Shown piece after piece: positions 12,012-20,402 of a stretch of DNA of 21,321 bases. A program made the position numbers and the translations under genes. Positions within the stretch are counted from its first letter, which is position 1, and the number at the start of each line of letters is the position of its first letter. This DNA is from a virus: positions 1 to 21,321 of the IMG/VR virus record IMGVR_UViG_3300020005_000028; one strand, written 5' to 3'. A model generated the notes under the pieces. It ran no database searches. It worked only from the letters and a program-made list of their open reading frames with translations, and was not told the DNA's origin.

Positions 12012-12623
12012 ATGTGGCTCTTATTCGACATGGTCAACCCACGGATCCTACACGTAGCGCCGGTTCCGGATCAATTGCGATTTGAGGAAGGGGAACTTCC
12101 AACTCACCTTCAGCTGGTAAGGAGCTCGCGAGTTGAAGCGATCGATGATCCTTTGTTTCTCAGTGCTCTTTCACATTGGTCTGAGATCAAACTTCGACGT
12201 CTCTATACTTGGCTAAAGCTTGAACCACCTCTTTCTCCAGCTAAGATGGATGAGAAAGCATTTCTTACCATGCGTCTGCAAATACGAGCTGCGCTCGCGA
12301 AACAATTACGCTTCGAACCCAGCCGGCTCCCTACATTAGAGGCTCCCAATATTGTTATCAGCGCACCTCTTCCCCCTCCTCGGCCTCAACGTTTGCCTAA
12401 TGCGCGGCGGGGTTCGGTTGGTCCATTGATACATCGCGTTGCTACCGAAATGTGGGAGGCTGCGGGAAAACCTTTGGATATTCCAACCATACTTGTTCTC
12501 CGTCAAACGATCATGAAAGTGCTCAATGATGAGCATAAGATAAAGGTTTCGACCAGCAGTAACGAGCTCGGACGCTGGCAAAAGGAGCTTGTGGCGGTCA
12601 AAGAGACGAAACCCCAGATCTAG
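12012..12623 (+). CDS. Unknown protein preceding the primase gene, 203 residues
   Basis: ATG 12012 directly abuts the upstream TAA, with AGAGGAC nine bases before. The protein has an N-terminal part to about residue 105 with several amphipathic helices, a Pro-rich linker (APLPPPRPQRLP at about 117-128), and a C-terminal helical part to 203. No catalytic motif, transmembrane segment or Cys pattern is visible. Two domains joined by a Pro-rich linker would suit a loader or adaptor of the replication machinery next door. That is only a suggestion from position. Confidence 0.65.
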   Translation: MWLLFDMVNPRILHVAPVPDQLRFEEGELPTHLQLVRSSRVEAIDDPLFLSALSHWSEIKLRRLYTWLKLEPPLSPAKMDEKAFLTMRLQIRAALAKQLRFEPSRLPTLEAPNIVISAPLPPPRPQRLPNARRGSVGPLIHRVATEMWEAAGKPLDIPTILVLRQTIMKVLNDEHKIKVSTSSNELGRWQKELVAVKETKPQI

Positions 12624-12627
12624 GGGC

Positions 12628-12656
12628 TTGACCGCTAACCCCCTCCATGCTATAGT
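12628..12656 (+). promoter_or_regulatory. Promoter of the replication operon
   Basis: TTGACC at 12628-12633, a 17-base spacer ending TGC, and -10 TATAGT at 12651-12656. This is the strongest match to the sigma-70 consensus in the window. The primase ATG lies at 12702. The -35 and next bases (TTGACCGCTAA) repeat a word in the AT-rich tract at 6132-6142. Confidence 0.75.
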
Positions 12657-12701
12657 GTTTTTCTTCCCTATCGCGTTCTGGTTCGCTCAACGGAGCCATC
12701 A

Positions 12702-15065
12702 ATGGCCGACGATCCGCGCCTACTCCAATGGCGAAATATTCCCATGGAGTTGCGCCTGAAGCGTCAGTGGCTCGTTGCTCATCCTGCCAACAAGAATCCC
12801 ATCTTTTTCAAAGAAGGTCAATTCTACAACGCCTCTGTTTCAAGACATCTCAGCTCGCAGTGGATGAGCTTCGAGGAAGTTACGACCCTTGCACTGACAC
12901 ACAATCTTGCAATCGGCTTCGTCATATGCGAAGGCGAAGATATTACTTGTATCGATCTTGACGTAAAACCCAACACCACAAAGGAGTCTCTGGATTTATT
13001 CCAGACCATTGTTCAATCGTTTGACAGCTACACTGAACGATCTGTCGGCGGGCACGGAATCCATATTTGGTGCAAGGGGAGCATTGGACTCGGCCGACGG
13101 CGGGACGGCGTAGAGATCTACAGCCAGAATAGATTTATGATCTGTACTGGCAACGTCTTGCATCTTAAAGAACAATTAGAATTCAGACAAGAGAAACTGA
13201 CTAAGATGATTAGTCAGATGCCTATGTCTGCAGGTTACGATGAAGTTATTCTCGAGGAGCTACCCCAAATAGAGAGCGACGAAGACGTAGGTCGCAAGCT
13301 ATGGGAGAACGAAGACGCAAGAATGCTCTGGCAAGGAATGTGGCGTGAATTAGATCATCCGTCACAGTCCGAAGGCGATCTTGACCTGATGGTCCACCTT
13401 GTACGTTATACTCAATCGAATGAACAATGTAAGCGCCTATTCCGTCAGTCCGGGCTGGGAAAAAGAACTAAAGCAAATCGAACTGATTACGTTGTGCGTA
13501 CCCTGCGCCATGCTCGGTTTATTCGTCAAGCTGAGATGGTAGATATAGAAGCTGGCAAACGCAGTGCAGACGCTATCATTGCCAGATATGAAGCCGAACA
13601 AGCTCTTCTACGTACCGCCGACGGATCTGTTGTCTTCACTCCTGATCCTATTCAATTCCAAACAGTCGAACATATAGTTGATATAGATCTCCCACCAGAT
13701 CCGGAAGATCACATGACTCATACAGAATTTCCACCAGGAGGTCTGGGTTATCTAGCTCATTATTTTTATCGAGGATCGGTTTATCCAAACGTTGAATTCT
13801 CAGTAGCTGCTGCAATCACCGTAGTATCAGCTCTTTGTGGAAGAGCTTGGAATACGTCCACCTCATCTGGTCTAAACACTTATAACCTTGTTGTTGCCCC
13901 TTCTGGAATGGGCAAAGATGAGATGCAAAAAGGTATTGCTAGATTGATTGAAATCTGCCAACAGAAATTTCCAACATTCAAAGATTATTTTCATTTTGGA
14001 AACTTTGCAAGTGGACAAGGACTCGTAAAACATTTTACTCCAATACGAACATCCTTTGCTCAGATTATGGCTGAATTTGGATCATTGATAAAAAGATTTG
14101 CAAATACTCGAGATGAAAATATACAAGGACTAATGTCCGTTATGCTTGACTTACATTCTAAAGCAGGGCCTCATTCTTTATCGAATTCAATTATCTATAG
14201 CGATGCCACTAAGAATGTATTCTCAGTTAAATCTCCTGCATATAGTATCTTAGGTGATACTACACCTGAGGTCTTTGAAAGTGTCAATTCCTTCCTTCTT
14301 AATAATGGATTTATTTCACGATTCAATATCTTTGAATATAAAGGAACACGAACCGAAATGAATAAGAATATAGATCACACAGTCGATCCTAGATTTATAG
14401 ATTATCTAGTTATAATTGCTAGAATTGCTGATATAATTGTTACTCAAAAACGAGCACCCATCACCGCTAATTTAGATTCAGAAGCTAATATTCGGTATCA
14501 TAATTTTCGTAGATATTGCGATAGAAATTATAATAAAGCAGTTCAGACCAGGAGTGGTGATATTGAACACCATATGTGGTCTCGTTCTCTTAATCGAATT
14601 AACGTTTTAGCAACTCTTGCAGCGATCTTAGATACACCTCCACCAACACCTCAGGGAGATATTACAGTTCCTATTGTTACAAAAGATCATTGGGATTATT
14701 TTGAACGAATGATAATGAATGATATCAATAATTTCAAAACTAAACAAGAGACAGGTGATATAGGAACTGGTGATAGTGTACAGTCTAAGAAACTTGAAAA
14801 ACTTATTGATGACTATCTGAATAAAGCTGTCGCAGAAAGTTATAAAATAAGACCTGAACTACAGGCATCTGGAAAAATTCAATATAGCTATATTCGACAA
14901 AGAATGCAACATATACCTGCTTTTAAGACTGATGGTAACTTCGACGATAAAAAATTGAAAAGTACAATTCAGACTCTTATTCAGATGGGAAGACTTAAAG
15001 AAATCAGAGACCCGCATGAAAAAGGAATGATCGCGGGTGATCTATACTGGGTCAGGGGAACATGA
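12702..15065 (+). CDS. Primase-helicase fusion (AEP primase plus DUF3987-like ATPase)
   Basis: This 787-residue protein is likely the phage replicative primase-helicase. The N-terminal archaeo-eukaryotic (AEP) primase domain shows metal-binding D85 and D87 in CIDLDVK, the sxH-type motif in SVGGHGIHIW (H121), and a third motif with E138 and R144 in GVEIYSQNRF. A helical segment at about 215-275 (DLDLMVHLVRYTQSNEQCKR onward) resembles primase C-terminal linkers. The ATPase domain has Walker A APSGMGKD at 399-406 and looks DUF3987-like. The C-terminal 100 residues look like a winged-helix end. Codon use shifts to strongly AT-rich in the ATPase part (about 13,800-15,000). The next gene overlaps by four bases. 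Polymerase activity, as in NrS-1-type enzymes, is possible. Confidence 0.85.
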   Translation: MADDPRLLQWRNIPMELRLKRQWLVAHPANKNPIFFKEGQFYNASVSRHLSSQWMSFEEVTTLALTHNLAIGFVICEGEDITCIDLDVKPNTTKESLDLFQTIVQSFDSYTERSVGGHGIHIWCKGSIGLGRRRDGVEIYSQNRFMICTGNVLHLKEQLEFRQEKLTKMISQMPMSAGYDEVILEELPQIESDEDVGRKLWENEDARMLWQGMWRELDHPSQSEGDLDLMVHLVRYTQSNEQCKRLFRQSGLGKRTKANRTDYVVRTLRHARFIRQAEMVDIEAGKRSADAIIARYEAEQALLRTADGSVVFTPDPIQFQTVEHIVDIDLPPDPEDHMTHTEFPPGGLGYLAHYFYRGSVYPNVEFSVAAAITVVSALCGRAWNTSTSSGLNTYNLVVAPSGMGKDEMQKGIARLIEICQQKFPTFKDYFHFGNFASGQGLVKHFTPIRTSFAQIMAEFGSLIKRFANTRDENIQGLMSVMLDLHSKAGPHSLSNSIIYSDATKNVFSVKSPAYSILGDTTPEVFESVNSFLLNNGFISRFNIFEYKGTRTEMNKNIDHTVDPRFIDYLVIIARIADIIVTQKRAPITANLDSEANIRYHNFRRYCDRNYNKAVQTRSGDIEHHMWSRSLNRINVLATLAAILDTPPPTPQGDITVPIVTKDHWDYFERMIMNDINNFKTKQETGDIGTGDSVQSKKLEKLIDDYLNKAVAESYKIRPELQASGKIQYSYIRQRMQHIPAFKTDGNFDDKKLKSTIQTLIQMGRLKEIRDPHEKGMIAGDLYWVRGT

Positions 15066-15427
15066 AAGTCATCGTCTGCGGCAGTCATCTCTACAGTCAA
15101 CCGAACTTTATCCGCCAATGGCTTGATTGGTACCATAGCGGAAAAAGAATCAAGACTCTAATCGAGGGCGGAGCATTGCATGTCGATGCTATTGCTGGTG
15201 CATGGGCCGTTGAACATGCTATCGAACATCATAAGGTCAAAGCAGAATGGACCGTCTATGGTCTCCATGCAGGACCAAAACGAAATGCCGAGATGTTACT
15301 ACATGGTCCACATGTTGTGATTGCATTTCCGGGCGGGAATGGAACTGCGAATATGGTGAGACAAGCACGGGCTGCCGGCGTTCCTGTCATTGAGGTACAA
15401 TACCCAAAAATGAAATCAATGCCTTGA
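15062..15427 (+). CDS. SLOG-family protein, DUF2493 (YspA/CpYpsA-like)
   Basis: This 121-residue protein is a Rossmann-like nucleotide or ligand-binding domain of the SLOG superfamily. It shows the start VIVCGSH, IEGGALHVDAIAGAWA at about 34-49, GLHAGPKRNAEML at about 67-79, and FPGGNGTANMV at about 89-99. The canonical family pattern GGA.GaD..A..WA is preserved with H40 where Arg-Gly is usual. The ligand is unknown; family members are linked to nucleotide-derivative sensing or processing. ATG 15062 overlaps the primase TGA, so it is translated with it. A promoter immediately follows. Confidence 0.85.
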   Translation: MKVIVCGSHLYSQPNFIRQWLDWYHSGKRIKTLIEGGALHVDAIAGAWAVEHAIEHHKVKAEWTVYGLHAGPKRNAEMLLHGPHVVIAFPGGNGTANMVRQARAAGVPVIEVQYPKMKSMP

Positions 15428-15430
15428 CAC

Positions 15431-15459
15431 TTGCATCCGACCGCTTACTATGCTATAAA
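15431..15459 (+). promoter_or_regulatory. Promoter of the recombination block
   Basis: TTGCAT at 15431-15436 (followed by C), a 17-base spacer ending TGC, and -10 TATAAA at 15454-15459. An alternative pair, TTGACA at 15424-15429 with TACTAT at 15446-15451 (16-base spacer), overlaps it. The next gene starts at 15494. Confidence 0.75.
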
Positions 15460-15493
15460 GTGGGATCGACAACACAAACACGGAGTACTTCCT

Positions 15494-15931
15494 ATGGTTC
15501 TAATTCCCGAACGCCAAGTTTCCCTCGACCATCTTAAAGAGTGGTACGAACTCAAAAAGCAAATGGATGAGATGAAGAACAAGGAAGTTGTTCTTCGTCA
15601 GTTCATTTTTGCTGGACTGTTTCCAACTCCGGAAGAGGGTACCAACACCTATCCGCTGAACGATGGAACAGGTGCTGTCGCAAAGGGGGTGCATACTATC
15701 AATCGCGCTGTGCAGGTCGAGCTGTTGGCAGAATTGGCGAAGGTGCAGGCGATGCCAGACAGCAACCAGCCCAAGTTGGAGCTGGAGAAATTGGTTAAAT
15801 GGAAGCCTGAGGTTTCAATCAAAGAGTATCGTCTGCTTACCGACGAACAGCGCCTCTTGTTTGACCAAGTACTTGTGATCAAGCCGGGTATGCCCGGACT
15901 CGATATTGTCATTCCAAAAAGGAGTAGTTGA
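15494..15931 (+). CDS. Unknown protein upstream of Sak4-like gene, 145 residues
   Basis: I place the start at ATG 15494 (MVLIPERQVSLDHLKEWYEL), preceded by CGGAGT; an in-frame ATG at 15431 lies on the promoter itself. Residues 9-40 form a charged helix with coiled-coil character (LKEWYELKKQMDEMKNKEVV). The middle has a strand-rich part (NTYPLNDGTGAVAKGVHTIN), and the end is WKPEVSIKEYRLLTDEQRLL followed by a Pro/Gly-rich tail. Proteins of this kind often precede Sak4-like genes in phages, but the role is unknown. The stop overlaps the next start (TGATG). Confidence 0.7.
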   Translation: MVLIPERQVSLDHLKEWYELKKQMDEMKNKEVVLRQFIFAGLFPTPEEGTNTYPLNDGTGAVAKGVHTINRAVQVELLAELAKVQAMPDSNQPKLELEKLVKWKPEVSIKEYRLLTDEQRLLFDQVLVIKPGMPGLDIVIPKRSS

Positions 15932-16656
15932 TGCCACTTCAGTTCTCTACCGCTTCCGAGGAGTCTTTCTCCAATGGGATCAAAGTGCTTGTCTACGGGG
16001 GCGCAGGAGTTGGGAAGACAGTTCTTACTGCCACACTCCCAACTCCAGTTCTGATCTCTGCGGAGTCCGGTTTGTTATCTCTCCGCGAATCTAACTTGAG
16101 ACGTCTATTTGGTAATGATCAGTCTATCTGTTACAATATGCCGATCATTACCATTAACACGGCAGACGACTTACGAGACGCGCATCTCTGGTGTCTGCAG
16201 AGTGCAGAAGCTCGTAACTTCCAGAGCGTTGGATTGGACAGCATAACCGAGATCGGTGAAGTTGTTCTCAACAACGCTAAACGACAGGTGAAAGATCCAA
16301 GGCAGGCCTACGGGGAATTGATCGAAAAGATGGAAACCCTAATCAGAGCTTTCCGGGATCTCCAGGGTAAGAACGTACTCGTCTCCGCAAAGATGGAGCC
16401 GATGAAAGATGAATTATCTGGTATCGTTAAGTATGGACCGTCGATGCCGGGCGCTAAGTTAGGTCCTAAGTTACCTTATTTTTTCGATGAGGTATTCCGC
16501 CTCGGGATAGGTAAGGATCCAACGACCCAGAAGGAGTTCCGTTTCCTGCAAACGCAACCTGACCTTCAGTTTGAGGCGAAGGACAGAAGTGGAGCCCTCG
16601 CAAACGTGGAACCTCCACATCTAGGCTATGTCTTCAACAAGATCATCAACTCGTAA
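15931..16656 (+). CDS. Sak4-like RecA-fold ATPase (AAA_24)
   Basis: This 241-residue protein has an N-terminal Walker A GGAGVGKT at residues 23-30 and a probable Walker B ending in the short hydrophobic strand FQSVGLDSITEI (about 100-111). The core matches phage Sak4/AAA_24 proteins: a RecA-like single-strand annealing ATPase that works with the phage SSB in replication and recombination. The Met codon at 15931 is used rather than the TTG just before it; AAGGAG lies eight bases upstream. It is followed after 11 bases by the DUF669 SSB gene, the usual Sak4 partner. Length is typical. Confidence 0.85.
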   Translation: MPLQFSTASEESFSNGIKVLVYGGAGVGKTVLTATLPTPVLISAESGLLSLRESNLRRLFGNDQSICYNMPIITINTADDLRDAHLWCLQSAEARNFQSVGLDSITEIGEVVLNNAKRQVKDPRQAYGELIEKMETLIRAFRDLQGKNVLVSAKMEPMKDELSGIVKYGPSMPGAKLGPKLPYFFDEVFRLGIGKDPTTQKEFRFLQTQPDLQFEAKDRSGALANVEPPHLGYVFNKIINS

Positions 16657-16667
16657 GGAGTCACCTT

Positions 16668-17582
16668 ATGGTGCAACTTAACTTCGACGCGCGACAATTT
16701 GTTCCGCTTGACAATGATGTCATTCCGGAAGGCTGGTACAACTTCGTTATCGACGAGACCAATGCCATGCCGACGAAAGACGGCAACCCCAACCACCTTC
16801 GTCTCGTTCTGCGGTTCTCCATCATCGACGGACCGCACCAGGGACGCAAGGTGTTCACTGGCCTGAACATGCGGCACACCAATATCCAGACGATGGAGAT
16901 TGCGAATCGCGAACTGAGTGCAATCTGTGCCGCTCTCAATCTGCCTTATGTTCAGGACACCCAGCAGCTCCACAATATCCCGCTGAAGGGACGTGTCAAA
17001 ACCATCAAGGACCCCAACGGCGTCTACGACGACAAGTCGGAGATCAAGAGCTACAAGCCCATCAACTATGTGGTCCCTGGCGTTCTCGCTCAGCCTGGGG
17101 CACCGGCAGGAGCTCCCGCAACAGCACCCACTGGATGGGCACCACAACAGGCACCACAACAGACTGCTCCTCAGCAAGCACCTGTACAGCAGCCTTGGGC
17201 ACCTCCGCAGCAGACTGCTCCGCAGCAGAACGGAGCGTATCCGCAACAGACTCCGCAGCAGCCTGTCTATCAGCAGCCTCCGCAGCAACAGCCGCAGCAG
17301 ACTGCTCCTCCGAACGGTGGTTGGCAGCAGCCCCAGACCCAACAGCCGTGGGGACAGCCTCCGCAACAGCAGGCCCCGCAGCAGCCGCAGCAGGCGCCTC
17401 AGCAGCAACAGCCGGCACAGTACGCCGAACCCCAAAAGCAGCCCGCACAACAGCCAGGGCCTGTTGGGTTCGCTGCGCCCCCTCCGACTCAGCAAGCTCC
17501 TCAGGCTGTCCAACAGCCGCAGGATCCTGCTGTTACTTCTGCTCAGACTGCTCAGCCGCCGTGGGCCAGGCCGCCTGCGTAA
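16668..17582 (+). CDS. DUF669 single-stranded DNA-binding protein with long Pro/Gln tail
   Basis: The first 137 residues match the DUF669 core: MVQLNFDARQFVPLDNDVIP at the start, GWYNFVIDETNAMPTKDG, a strand LRLVLRFSIIDGPHQGRKVF, and IPLKGRVKTIKDPNGVYDDK. Members act as phage ssDNA-binding proteins beside annealing recombinases. Residues 138-304 are an unusual low-complexity tail of Gln, Pro, Ala and Trp (motifs such as QQAPQQ, PQQTAPQQ), more than half the protein. The ends lack the acidic tip of bacterial SSB. The tail is encoded by repeated CCGCAGCAG-type triplets, prone to length change. GGAG precedes the ATG at 16668. A terminator follows. Confidence 0.85.
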   Translation: MVQLNFDARQFVPLDNDVIPEGWYNFVIDETNAMPTKDGNPNHLRLVLRFSIIDGPHQGRKVFTGLNMRHTNIQTMEIANRELSAICAALNLPYVQDTQQLHNIPLKGRVKTIKDPNGVYDDKSEIKSYKPINYVVPGVLAQPGAPAGAPATAPTGWAPQQAPQQTAPQQAPVQQPWAPPQQTAPQQNGAYPQQTPQQPVYQQPPQQQPQQTAPPNGGWQQPQTQQPWGQPPQQQAPQQPQQAPQQQQPAQYAEPQKQPAQQPGPVGFAAPPPTQQAPQAVQQPQDPAVTSAQTAQPPWARPPA

Positions 17583-17600
17583 CTGAACGTAACCATCTCA

Positions 17601-17629
17601 AGGGGTCCTGTTCGCAGGACCCCTTTTTT
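17601..17629 (+). terminator. Intrinsic terminator between SSB and nuclease genes
   Basis: A perfect 10-bp stem (AGGGGTCCTG 17601-17610 with CAGGACCCCT 17615-17624) closes a TTCG tetraloop and runs into six T. The ribosome-binding site GGAG of the next gene begins right after the T-run, and no promoter is visible in between. The downstream nuclease and helicase genes therefore depend on read-through or antitermination. Confidence 0.9.
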
Positions 17630-17639
17630 GGAGTAGATA

Positions 17640-18584
17640 ATGGTTGACATTGCACGCGATCTATGTCTTGCTATCGATAAGGCTATTGCAATTGATCAAG
17701 GGGCTGCATATAGAGGCTGGCTAGGGCAGGTGCTTCCGCATATGTCGGACGCATACAGGGACACGGAAGAATCCCATCGAAGTCACATGGGAGCTTCTCA
17801 GCTCGGGCATGACTGTGGCCGCGCCGTATGGTATAGCTTTCGATGGGCTACCAAGGCAGCATTTCAAGGCCGCATGCTCCGTCTATTCAACCGTGGACAT
17901 ATTGAAGAGGCGCGTTTCATCGCAATGCTTCTCACCGTTGGGATGCCTGTCTATCAACAAGATGCAAACGGAAAACAGTTTCGTATCGCCTTCGGGGATG
18001 GTCATGGAGGAGGAAGCGGCGACGGGGTAACACATTATAATAACAGCCCAGCTCTTATTGAAGCGAAGACACATAATGAACGATCCTTTATCGAGCTAGC
18101 GGGGAAGCTAGAAGAGTGGCGATCATATCTAGCCAGCGAGGGACACTTCAAGGGAAAAGGTGTTCGCGACGCTAAACCAGAGCATTTTGTTCAAGCGCAG
18201 ATCTACATGCGCAAGATGGGTATTGCGAGCTGTCTCTATATGGCAGTCAATAAAAATACTGACGACCTTTATATCGAAATCATTACTCTCAATCCCGAGC
18301 ATGCAGACCAGTATATTGAACGAGGCGAGAAACTGATACAAGCTGCGACGCCCCCAACTAAGCTCAGTACCTCGCCAGGGTTCTGGAAATGTACTTGGTG
18401 CGAACACAAACCTGTCTGCCATATGAAACGAGCTCCTGATAGGAACTGCCGTACCTGCAAATATGTTCAAGTCCAATCCGAGGGACGATGGGCTTGCACC
18501 CACCCCACTGAACATGCTATACTAACGCAGGAAAAACAACTTGTAGGTTGCCAGTTCTATAAGGTAGCGAGTCACTTCTTATGA
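17640..18584 (+). CDS. Cas4-like PD-(D/E)XK exonuclease with two Cys clusters
   Basis: This 314-residue protein has Cas4/RecB-nuclease features. C59 is in SQLGHDCGRAVWYSFRWA, D128 in GGGSGDGV, E141-x-K143 in LIEAKTH, and Q185 in HFVQAQIYM (motif order as in the family). C251, C254 and C260 follow in CTWCEHKPVC. C59 with the latter three would hold a 4Fe-4S cluster as in Cas4 and AddB. A second group, C270, C273, C286 and C304, is an extra possible metal site. It would resect double-stranded ends to feed the Sak4/SSB annealing pair. The start at 17640 follows GGAG. The stop overlaps the helicase start (ATGA). Confidence 0.85.
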   Translation: MVDIARDLCLAIDKAIAIDQGAAYRGWLGQVLPHMSDAYRDTEESHRSHMGASQLGHDCGRAVWYSFRWATKAAFQGRMLRLFNRGHIEEARFIAMLLTVGMPVYQQDANGKQFRIAFGDGHGGGSGDGVTHYNNSPALIEAKTHNERSFIELAGKLEEWRSYLASEGHFKGKGVRDAKPEHFVQAQIYMRKMGIASCLYMAVNKNTDDLYIEIITLNPEHADQYIERGEKLIQAATPPTKLSTSPGFWKCTWCEHKPVCHMKRAPDRNCRTCKYVQVQSEGRWACTHPTEHAILTQEKQLVGCQFYKVASHFL

Positions 18585-20389
18585 AACCCTTTATCGATAG
18601 ACAGTACCAAACGGAGGCCGTCCAGAGTATATGGACGTACTTCCAACATCATCCTGTTGGAAATCCAATCCTCGCAATGCCCACGGGAAGCGGGAAGACG
18701 ATCGTCAACGCTCGCTTTCTCGAAGGCGTCTTCAAAGCTTTCCCGTTTCAGAAGGTCATGCTGCTGACTCATGTTAAGGAACTGATTCAGCAAAATTTTG
18801 AGAAGCTAATAGCATTGTGGCCAGACGCTCCCGTTGGTATCTACAGCGACGGACTCGGGCAGAAGAATTCCAGACAGCCTATTACACTGGGCGGCATCGC
18901 TTCCGTATGGCGACAACCGCAACTCTTTGGGCATGTAGACTTAATCATTATTGACGAGGTACATCTAGTTAGCCCGCGCGGCAATACAATGTACCAGACG
19001 TTCATTGAAGCATTGAGATTAATCAATCCGCATCTTCGTGTGATCGGACTCACTGCTACTCCTTGGCGTATGGGACACGGGAAGCTAACTGATCCGTATC
19101 TAGACAAAGAAGGAAAATTGCATCCTAGCGTCTTTACAGATTTCTGCTTCGACATCACAAACTATCACAGCTTCAACAGGTTGATCGCTGAGGGCTACCT
19201 TGTCCCGCTGATCCCTAAGAAGATGAAGACAGAGCTTAACGTAGACGGAGTCCATCTCCGTGGTGGTGAATTTATTGAAAAAGACTTGCAGATCGCAGTC
19301 GACAAACACGAAGTCACTGTCGCTGCAATCAAAGAGGCTATTGAACTTGGTAAGGATCGTAAGAAGTGGTTGGTGTTTGGAGCGGGTATCGAACACGCGG
19401 AACACATCGCTCAGATCATGAACGAGATGGGAATCCCTGCGGGATGTGTTCACAGCAGGCGCGACGATCGTGACGCCACAATCAAAGCCTTCCGAGCCGG
19501 CAAGATCCGTGCCCTAGTCAATAATAACATTCTGACAACAGGCTATGACGATCCGACAGTGGATATGATTATTGTCCTGCGTCCAACTATGTCCACAGTG
19601 TTGTGGGTCCAGATGTTAGGGCGAGGCACACGACCTGTCTATCCTCCTGGACATAACAGCGAGACGCTAGAACAGCGCATGGCTGCGATTAAAGCCAGTG
19701 GCAAGCTCGACTGTTTAGTTCTAGACTACGCTGGTAACACGCGCCGCTTGGGGCCAATCAATGACCCCGTAATTCCCGAGCCTCCTAAGTCGAAAGGAAC
19801 GCGGGACGCACCGGTCAAACTCTGCGATGTCTGCCAGACCTACGTTCACGCCAGCGTTCGCATCTGCCCACATTGTGGCAACGAATTCAAATTCCAGCTC
19901 AATATCGTGCAGACAGCAAGCTCGATCAGCCCGTTGAAGGGAGAGCTGCCTATAACGAAAGTTTTCAAGGTGGACCACATCAGCGCAGCACGGCATGAAA
20001 AGCACGGCGGAGGTTCTGTGTCGATGCGCGTCTCATACTACTGTGGCCTAAAGATGTACACCGAATTCGTAACATTCGAGAACAGTAATGCCTTCGCCCA
20101 GCGTCGTGCGCGAGCTTGGTGGAAGGTGAGAATGAAATCAAAATGGAACGATACGTTAAACAATCCTGTTCCAACCACAGTTAACGAGGGACTCACTCGC
20201 CTCGAAGAAATCAATCACCCAACGCACATCCGTGTCTGGGTTAACAAGAATCCATATCCAGAAATCATGGCTATCTGTTTCGATGGCACTGCCTTTGGAA
20301 TGGAGGAGATGTCAGACGAGGTTCCAACGATCGCTACCTCTCTGGCTACACTACAGAAGACCGAACTGGACGCAGAGATCCCATTCTAA
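18581..20389 (+). CDS. SF2 DEAD/DEAH-type helicase with C-terminal zinc ribbon
   Basis: This 602-residue protein shows the SF2 helicase motifs in order: RQYQTEAV (about 7-14), Walker A MPTGSGKT (33-40), DEVH (125-128), GLTATPWRMG (about 155-164), and the second RecA domain with QMLGRGTRP (about 344-352). A zinc ribbon follows, C415/C418 and C429/C432 (CDVC, CPHC), then a 160-residue C-terminal domain of unknown fold containing ARRARAWWKV-type aromatic and basic residues. It resembles ResIII/UvsW-type phage helicases that remodel replication forks and recombination intermediates. It overlaps the upstream nuclease gene by four bases, so the two are probably translated in concert. Confidence 0.9.
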   Translation: MKPFIDRQYQTEAVQSIWTYFQHHPVGNPILAMPTGSGKTIVNARFLEGVFKAFPFQKVMLLTHVKELIQQNFEKLIALWPDAPVGIYSDGLGQKNSRQPITLGGIASVWRQPQLFGHVDLIIIDEVHLVSPRGNTMYQTFIEALRLINPHLRVIGLTATPWRMGHGKLTDPYLDKEGKLHPSVFTDFCFDITNYHSFNRLIAEGYLVPLIPKKMKTELNVDGVHLRGGEFIEKDLQIAVDKHEVTVAAIKEAIELGKDRKKWLVFGAGIEHAEHIAQIMNEMGIPAGCVHSRRDDRDATIKAFRAGKIRALVNNNILTTGYDDPTVDMIIVLRPTMSTVLWVQMLGRGTRPVYPPGHNSETLEQRMAAIKASGKLDCLVLDYAGNTRRLGPINDPVIPEPPKSKGTRDAPVKLCDVCQTYVHASVRICPHCGNEFKFQLNIVQTASSISPLKGELPITKVFKVDHISAARHEKHGGGSVSMRVSYYCGLKMYTEFVTFENSNAFAQRRARAWWKVRMKSKWNDTLNNPVPTTVNEGLTRLEEINHPTHIRVWVNKNPYPEIMAICFDGTAFGMEEMSDEVPTIATSLATLQKTELDAEIPF

Positions 20390-20402
20390 CGGAGAAAAGA
20401 TA

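Noticed and set aside
16626-17513. Minus-strand Leu/Arg-rich frame of 295 codons opposite the SSB gene
   Set aside because: It arises from the CAG/CCG-rich repeat tail read backwards; no start signal and low complexity throughout.
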